From positions 372,001 through 436,000 of the forward strand of contig JADKIH010000002.1 in the NCBI GenBank assembly GCA_016721305.1: a stretch of DNA of 64,000 nt, given 5' to 3'. The stretch comes from Bacteroidota bacterium (GTDB lineage: Bacteria; Bacteroidota; Bacteroidia; AKYH767-A; 2013-40CM-41-45). The translations under genes were made by a program, and so were the position numbers. The notes under the pieces are model-generated. The model was given only the letters and a program-made list of their open reading frames with translations, was not told the origin of the DNA and ran no database searches. How positions within the stretch are numbered: position 1 is the stretch's first letter; each line of letters opens with the position of its first letter. This document shows positions 58,593 to 64,000 of the stretch, piece by piece.

Positions 58593-60002
58593 TTACAAAC
58601 CTACGTTAAGGTTCAAAATGTATTCGTAAATCGATCCGGCGAAACCGGTGAGTATAATGCCGGCCAGACAAACAAAGAGCGCTATACGCAAGCTTAGGCC
58701 ACTCTCAAGCGGTTGTATTGCGTTTTCATTGCTATCCATAAACATGGCGCGAATTACCCTCAGATAATAATACAATGCCACGATCATATTCAACGCAGCA
58801 ACAATGATGAGTACAAAATTCCCTGTTCCTACTCCTGCTTTCAACAAGAAGATTTTTCCGAAGAAACCTGCCGTCGGCGGAACGCCTGCCAGAGAGAATA
58901 AGGCAATAGCCATGCTCCAGGCTAAGAATGGATTTGTTTTTGCCAATCCTTTATAACTGTCGATTGTCTCATTACCGGTCTTCGAAGCAATATGAGTAAT
59001 CACTCCGAAAGCAACGATATTCGAGAAGAGATAAACTACGATGAAGTACATCGCTGCAGTAAATCCCTCGGCAGAGCTTCCGGAAATACCAACGAGAATA
59101 TAACCTATCTGAGTAATCGACGAGAATGCAAGGAAGCGTTTGAGATTCTGCTGACGAATGGCGAATAAATTTCCAATCACCATCGTGGCAATACTCAGCA
59201 CATACAACAATGTGTACCATACATCATTCAACGCGCCGAAGACGTGATAGAGAATGTAAGCAAACACCATCACCATGGCGCCTTTGCTGATAACCGACAA
59301 AAATGCTGTCACCGGTGCCGGAGATCCTTCGTACACATCGGCCGTCCATAAGTGGAACGGAACAACAGACAATTTGAATACAATCCCTGTAAAAAGTAAT
59401 ACGAAGCCTATAATGAACAAAGGCTCATAAGAGCTCATCAGCGTCAACTGAGCAAAGCTGAGTGTTCCTGTAGCTCCGTATAAGAACGAAATGCCCATCA
59501 GCATTAATCCGCTGGAGAAGGCCGACGATAAAATCAATTTCATTGCAGCTTCGCCGGAACGACGTTCTTCGAAACCGAAATTACACATGGCTGCCAAAGG
59601 AATCGATGCAAGTTCGAGCGACAAATAGAACATGAGCATGTGTCCGGCTGAAATCATGAAACACATTCCCATTAAAGTCGAAATAATCAGCAAGTAAAAC
59701 TCTACGACGTGACGTGTTTTCTTTAACCAGTCCTCCCCTATCAATCCGATAAACAAAGTTCCCGTACACAATAAGTTCTTCGCAAATGCTCCTGCTTTGT
59801 ATGAAAAGAACATTCCGCCAAAAGCCTCTCCTTCGACTGTCGGCATCAACCAACCTGCCACGCAGAGAACTAACATCAATCCGTTAAAAATTCTGATCCA
59901 CGACGAATGACTACGGCCATTGTCAGCCACTTTCAGGATGAGGAGAACCACCATCATGAAGCTTAGCATCCATTCGTTTTTCAGAAGATAAAATAACTGC
60001 AT
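58593..60002 (-). CDS. nuoN: NADH-quinone oxidoreductase subunit N
   Basis: An antiporter-like membrane subunit of complex I, 469 residues and about 14 helices. The proton_antipo_M core includes FKLSVVPFHLWTADVYEGSP (with the expected Lys and His) and FSLAGVPPTAGFFGKIFLL. It forms one of the proton channels in the membrane arm. It starts 7 bp after nuoM and is part of the minus-strand nuo operon. Confidence 0.95.
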   Translation of the reverse strand: MQLFYLLKNEWMLSFMMVVLLILKVADNGRSHSSWIRIFNGLMLVLCVAGWLMPTVEGEAFGGMFFSYKAGAFAKNLLCTGTLFIGLIGEDWLKKTRHVVEFYLLIISTLMGMCFMISAGHMLMFYLSLELASIPLAAMCNFGFEERRSGEAAMKLILSSAFSSGLMLMGISFLYGATGTLSFAQLTLMSSYEPLFIIGFVLLFTGIVFKLSVVPFHLWTADVYEGSPAPVTAFLSVISKGAMVMVFAYILYHVFGALNDVWYTLLYVLSIATMVIGNLFAIRQQNLKRFLAFSSITQIGYILVGISGSSAEGFTAAMYFIVVYLFSNIVAFGVITHIASKTGNETIDSYKGLAKTNPFLAWSMAIALFSLAGVPPTAGFFGKIFLLKAGVGTGNFVLIIVAALNMIVALYYYLRVIRAMFMDSNENAIQPLESGLSLRIALFVCLAGIILTGFAGSIYEYILNLNVGL

Positions 60003-60009
60003 CCTACTT

Positions 60010-61509
60010 TCAATTTAAAGAAATGTACCGATTAATATTTTCCATGATCTGATTTGTGCCGGGATCAATCAGGTGTGTGAGGTAAAACGGTGTAATACCG
60101 ATTACCAGAATTGCACCAATTAAAACAACAGCAGCTACTTTCTCATTCCATGTAGCATCTTTCAACTCTTCGTAAGCCTTATTCTTGATTGTTCCCATCA
60201 GCGACATTCCCGTTGCACGGAGAATGTACACGGCTGTTACGACGATGGACATACAAGCAACGATCGTTGCTACTCTGTACATCTCTTCCGGACGCTGCCA
60301 TGATCCTACAAACACTGTCATCTCTGCTACGAAGCCGCTGAATCCCGGCAAACCTAATGAGCAGAGACCGGCAATGAAGAAGACGGTACTGATGAATGGC
60401 ATTATTTTCAACAAACCTCCGAGCTCTTTAATGGTTCGGGTATGTGTTCGTTCGTAAATCATTCCGATAGCGGCGAAGAAGAGTGCCGTCATCAATCCAT
60501 GTGATACCATTTGAATAACTGCTCCTGAAATCGCCGACGGTGTAAGCATTCCAATTCCCAGAAGAACAAAACCGCAGTGAGAAACCGATGAATACGCATT
60601 CATGTATTTCAAATCGGTCTGCATCATCGTTGCAAAAGCTCCGTAAAGGATAGCAATGGCTGCTAATGCCACTATGTAACCCGAATAGAAATGAGCTGCC
60701 TCAGGCATCAGGAATGCGGCTACACGCAGACAACCATAGCCTCCGAGCTTCATCGAAATTCCGGCAAGGAACATCGATGCGGCAGTTGGCGCTGAAGAGT
60801 GACCGTCGGGAACCCATGTATGGAAAGGAAACAAGGCTGTGAAAATTCCAAAACCTACGAATAAGAATGGAAAGAAGAATAACTGTACGTCGAGCGGAAT
60901 TTGTTGCTTGCCTAAATTGGTTAAGCTAAATCCGTCGGCCGGTGTGGCTGAATGATAATACAAGCCTAGCATACCAACTAAAACAAGCGCCGAGCCCCCC
61001 ATTAACATTAATGCAAGCTTATTCGCACTATATTCTTTCTTACCACTACCCCATATACCGATGAGTAAGTATTTCGGAATTACGGCTACTTCGAGGAAGA
61101 AGAACAATAAGAATAAGTCGAGGGCCATGAAGAAACCGTACGCACCTCCGCTGAGGATCGTCAATAAGAAGAAGAACTCCTTCACTTGCTTTTCCATATT
61201 CCAGGAAACGAGAATACCTGCGAGTACAACACAAGCAGTAAGCAGCATCATTGCAATTGAAATACCATCGACGCCGGTATGATAATTTATACCAAGCGAT
61301 GCAAACCACGGATACGAAGTCTCAAAATACATGCCTTGCGCCGGCGCCACTTGATGTGCGGTACGATAAGCAAACAAGAGCACTACACACAATAACAATT
61401 GTACAAAGGCACCGCCCAATGCAATCACTCGAGGCATATTCTTCCCTTTTGAGAAAGCAATCGCTGCCGCGGTTAACAAGGGTACTAATAAGAGCAGGCC
61501 CAGATTCAT
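60010..61509 (-). CDS. nuoM: NADH-quinone oxidoreductase subunit M
   Basis: 499 residues with about 14 helices. The antiporter-type core has ALFPFHTWVPDGHSSAP and MQTDLKYMNAYSSVSHCGF, with the conserved Lys residues of the proton path; LPGFSGFVAEM lies in the later half. It starts 2 bp after the nuoL stop codon and precedes nuoN, so the three antiporter-like subunits form one tight unit. Confidence 0.96.
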   Translation of the reverse strand: MNLGLLLLVPLLTAAAIAFSKGKNMPRVIALGGAFVQLLLCVVLLFAYRTAHQVAPAQGMYFETSYPWFASLGINYHTGVDGISIAMMLLTACVVLAGILVSWNMEKQVKEFFFLLTILSGGAYGFFMALDLFLLFFFLEVAVIPKYLLIGIWGSGKKEYSANKLALMLMGGSALVLVGMLGLYYHSATPADGFSLTNLGKQQIPLDVQLFFFPFLFVGFGIFTALFPFHTWVPDGHSSAPTAASMFLAGISMKLGGYGCLRVAAFLMPEAAHFYSGYIVALAAIAILYGAFATMMQTDLKYMNAYSSVSHCGFVLLGIGMLTPSAISGAVIQMVSHGLMTALFFAAIGMIYERTHTRTIKELGGLLKIMPFISTVFFIAGLCSLGLPGFSGFVAEMTVFVGSWQRPEEMYRVATIVACMSIVVTAVYILRATGMSLMGTIKNKAYEELKDATWNEKVAAVVLIGAILVIGITPFYLTHLIDPGTNQIMENINRYISLN

Positions 61510-61511
61510 AT

Positions 61512-63461
61512 CTAGAGAAGCTGGAGTAAATAGAGACTAATTAAGACGAGCGATAATACACCGGCAAGGAACCAGGCTGCGTACGATTGTACTTTACCCG
61601 ATTGCCATCCGCTCAGAGAAAATGAAAACACCTCTGTAGCTTTTGCAAACGTATTCATCATTCCGTCAACGATATTTTTATCAATCCATGCAGCCGGAGC
61701 AGCAATGAGATTGAAGATAATTTTCTTAGTAACAAATGCATAAATCTCATCGATGTAGAATTTGTGCTTCAATGTCACAAATACAGAACCGAGTCCTTCG
61801 CTGATGCGAATGGCCTTGTCGCTCTTTTTGTAGAAGAAGAACATCGCCAATAAAATTCCACCGATTGACAATGACACAGGAAGAACCGAGAATGAAATAT
61901 CAATGTGTGTCGGCAATGCAAATCCATCGCTCGATACAAACTGTCCGAATGGAACAAATCCTGCTACAACGGCACCGATTGCCAGAACAACCTGAACACC
62001 TGTCATTGCAATACTGCTATGTCCGGCTGAATGATCATCGTGACCATGTGCCTCCGCTTTCTTCTCTCCATCATAATAAAATGTCATGAAGAATAAGCGG
62101 AACATATAGAATGACGTTAAGGCTGCAGTTGCAATAGCTGCCCAATAGATTACAGGATCATGCTGGAAGGCTGCTGATAAAATTTCTTCCTTACTGAAGA
62201 AACCGGCGAACGGAGGAATACCGGCAATGGCAAGACAGGCAAGCAGGAATGTAATGTGTGTTAACGGCATCGACTTACGTAAGCCGCCCATGTCTTTGAG
62301 TTCATTGCTGTGGACATGGTGAATAATTGTACCTGCACATAAGAAGAGCAATGCTTTGAATACAGCATGTGTGAAGAGATGGAACATAGAAGCCATGTAA
62401 CCCAAGCCTTCTTCGCCACCATATTTTGAAACACCAAGCGCAAACATCATGAAACCGATTTGCGACATGGTTGAATAAGCGAGAACGCGCTTAATATCGG
62501 TCTGCGTACAAGCAATAAGAGCTGCGAATGCTGCAGAGATGACACCAACAATGGCAACTACGTGCAGCGCGGCCGGACAAGAGATCGCGTATACAGGGAA
62601 TAAACGTGCAACGAGATACACACCGGCTACAACCATTGTCGCAGCGTGGATGAGTGCAGACACAGGAGTCGGACCTTCCATCGCATCCGGTAACCAGATG
62701 TGCAACGGGAACATAGCCGATTTACCTGCACCGCCGATAAAGATCAGCGTCAATGCCCACGACAATGCTGACACACCGCCGAATGATGCAGTGGCAATTG
62801 CCTGCAAGTGTGGATTAGCAGGATCAGTATAACGGGCAATAATTTCTTTGAAATCAAGCGAGCCTGAATAATAAGAAAGAACTAAAATTCCGGCGAGGAA
62901 TCCTAAGTCAGCAAAACGAGTAACAATAAAAGCTTTTTTCGAAGCAGCAACGGCTGATGCTTTTTGGAAATAAAATCCGATGAGCAAGAATGAACTCACA
63001 CCTACAAGCTCCCAGAAAACATATGTCTGGAAGATATTCGTTGCTACTACCAGTCCGAGCATCGAGAAAGTAAACAACGATAAGAATGAGTAGTAAGTCG
63101 CATAACGTTCTTCGCCTTTCATATAACCAAGCGAGTAAACGTGAACCATTAAAGAGATGAAGGTCACGACGAGTAACATCATCACAGAAATCGGATCGAT
63201 GAGAATACCGATGTTAATGGATAATTCGTTCGTAAAACGAAGCCAGTTCATTTCGAAAGGAATCGTTCCAAGGTATTGCCCACCTACTCTTCCTGTCACA
63301 AAGAAGTAATTGTAAGCGACGCTTGCGGCGAGGATAAAAGAAACCAGCATACAAACCGTTCCCAGTATGCCGGAGAAATTCTTAAGATACTTCCTTCCCC
63401 AGATGCCGGAAACGACAAAGGAGATAAAAGGAAGAAGTAAAATTAGTACAGATGAAGACAT
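61512..63461 (-). CDS. nuoL: NADH-quinone oxidoreductase subunit L
   Basis: 649 residues, the longest antiporter-like subunit. It has the N-terminal region FTNELSINIGILIDPISVMML, the core GKSAMFPLHIWLPDAMEGP with the conserved Lys and His, TDIKRVLAYSTMSQIGFM, and a C-terminal extension (about 500-649) corresponding to the long lateral helix and the last anchor helix that clamps the membrane arm. Normal length, no defect. The gap to nuoK is 50 bp. Confidence 0.96.
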   Translation of the reverse strand: MSSSVLILLLPFISFVVSGIWGRKYLKNFSGILGTVCMLVSFILAASVAYNYFFVTGRVGGQYLGTIPFEMNWLRFTNELSINIGILIDPISVMMLLVVTFISLMVHVYSLGYMKGEERYATYYSFLSLFTFSMLGLVVATNIFQTYVFWELVGVSSFLLIGFYFQKASAVAASKKAFIVTRFADLGFLAGILVLSYYSGSLDFKEIIARYTDPANPHLQAIATASFGGVSALSWALTLIFIGGAGKSAMFPLHIWLPDAMEGPTPVSALIHAATMVVAGVYLVARLFPVYAISCPAALHVVAIVGVISAAFAALIACTQTDIKRVLAYSTMSQIGFMMFALGVSKYGGEEGLGYMASMFHLFTHAVFKALLFLCAGTIIHHVHSNELKDMGGLRKSMPLTHITFLLACLAIAGIPPFAGFFSKEEILSAAFQHDPVIYWAAIATAALTSFYMFRLFFMTFYYDGEKKAEAHGHDDHSAGHSSIAMTGVQVVLAIGAVVAGFVPFGQFVSSDGFALPTHIDISFSVLPVSLSIGGILLAMFFFYKKSDKAIRISEGLGSVFVTLKHKFYIDEIYAFVTKKIIFNLIAAPAAWIDKNIVDGMMNTFAKATEVFSFSLSGWQSGKVQSYAAWFLAGVLSLVLISLYLLQLL

Positions 63462-63511
63462 CTTGTTACGTTCGTTTCAGTATAGTTGATCACATTCATT
63501 CGTCGAAGAAA

Positions 63512-63826
63512 TCAGAGCTTGAGCTCGTCGGCATCTTCTACATCGATTGAAGAGTGTGTTCTATAGAGATTAATAATAATGGCAATGGCAACGGCTGCTT
63601 CGGCAGCAGCAATGGCAATGGTGAACAGACTGAAGAATAAACCTTCCATCTGCTCCGGATACAAATACTTATTGAATGCCACGAAATTGATATTGACGCT
63701 ATTTAAGATCAATTCAATTGACATGAGCATAGTGATCAGATTTCTTCTTGTGAAGAATCCGTACACACCTATAAAGAAGAGCGCCGTACTGACCATCAGC
63801 ACATGCGTTAATGGAATTGCGTTCAT
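63512..63826 (-). CDS. nuoK: NADH-quinone oxidoreductase subunit K
   Basis: 104 residues with three helices. The membrane Glu residues for proton transfer are in SIELILNSVNINFVAF and in IAAAEAAVAIAIII. Its ATG overlaps the nuoJ stop codon (ATGA), typical of the nuoJK pair. Confidence 0.96.
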   Translation of the reverse strand: MNAIPLTHVLMVSTALFFIGVYGFFTRRNLITMLMSIELILNSVNINFVAFNKYLYPEQMEGLFFSLFTIAIAAAEAAVAIAIIINLYRTHSSIDVEDADELKL

Positions 63827-64000
63827 GGTTTTTCTTGTGCTTTTTTAAGTGCAATCACAATACAACCGATCATGGAAGCCAGAAGCAGAACGGAGATTAG
63901 CTCGAAAGGCAGTGCATAGCCGCCGGTTTCGACTGACAACAACTTCCGTCCGATAGCCGGCATGGAAGCATCTACTAATCCTGAACTTTCGTGATAATTA
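63823..64000 (-). CDS. nuoJ: NADH-quinone oxidoreductase subunit J, C-terminal part
   Basis: Only the last 58 codons are inside the window. They read a short loop and then a helix, GYALPFELISVLLLASMIGC, which matches the last helix of NuoJ with its conserved Pro-Phe-Glu. The stop codon overlaps the start of nuoK by 4 bp. The rest lies beyond the right edge. Confidence 0.9.
   Translation of the reverse strand, partial: NYHESSGLVDASMPAIGRKLLSVETGGYALPFELISVLLLASMIGCIVIALKKAQEKP

Overview
The window looks like a chromosomal contig of a Bacteroidota bacterium, probably Chitinophagales/Sphingobacteriales-like and uncultured. The signs are giant secreted proteins with type IX secretion (T9SS) C-terminal sorting domains, TAnnTTTG-type -7 promoter boxes, mostly weak Shine-Dalgarno sequences, a DUF4369-like TlpA thioredoxin, and a nuoJKLMN block. 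No rRNA, tRNA, CRISPR array, prophage or insertion sequence was found.

Layout. 1-2.0 kb: the start of a secreted protein (minus) and pyrG. 2.0-14.2 kb: three T9SS cargo proteins, two of them tandem paralogues of about 1750 residues. 14.5-21.5 kb: yidC, hppD, a TlpA-like lipid-linked or periplasmic thioredoxin, and purL (minus). 21.8-27.7 kb: an unknown multi-pass membrane protein, an APC amino-acid permease, an SDR oxidoreductase and lnt. 27.8-33.6 kb: lpd, hemH, pabB-like, tilS and a small membrane protein. 33.7-35.5 kb: lemA plus two TPM-domain proteins. 35.6-38.1 kb: a TrpXYZ-like ABC importer. 38.2-40.2 kb: dsbD. 40.3-45.5 kb: a surface polysaccharide cluster (flippase, two Wzz-like proteins, O-antigen ligase/polymerase). 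45.7-49.2 kb: a SpoIIE-type phosphatase with an lpxD, and a glycosyltransferase. 49.3-53.2 kb: rnhB, a large propeller-like secreted protein and a lipoprotein cytochrome c. 53.5-57.7 kb: a hybrid-free NarX-type multi-PAS kinase, its NarL-type regulator and an orphan receiver. 58.2-64 kb: a small unknown protein and nuoN, M, L, K and the end of J, all minus.

Two features dominate. First, at least a dozen intergenic gaps carry arrays of very short tandem units, mostly 7 bp and sometimes 8 bp, with different unit sequences. Many are followed by a reverse-complement copy of the same unit, so the gap can fold into one long hairpin. One 25-nt module recurs exactly in two gaps 5 kb apart. These arrays spill into genes: one supplies a C-terminal tail to a response regulator, another supplies the Shine-Dalgarno-like sequence of pabB. 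I consider them the most interesting, possibly undescribed, signal here.

Second, about sixteen genes of universally intact families are broken by single-base indels, largely in short homopolymers, or by single nonsense changes. The pattern is best explained by residual sequencing error in a long-read or low-coverage assembly, not by decay or recoding. I therefore report each such gene as one CDS across the break.
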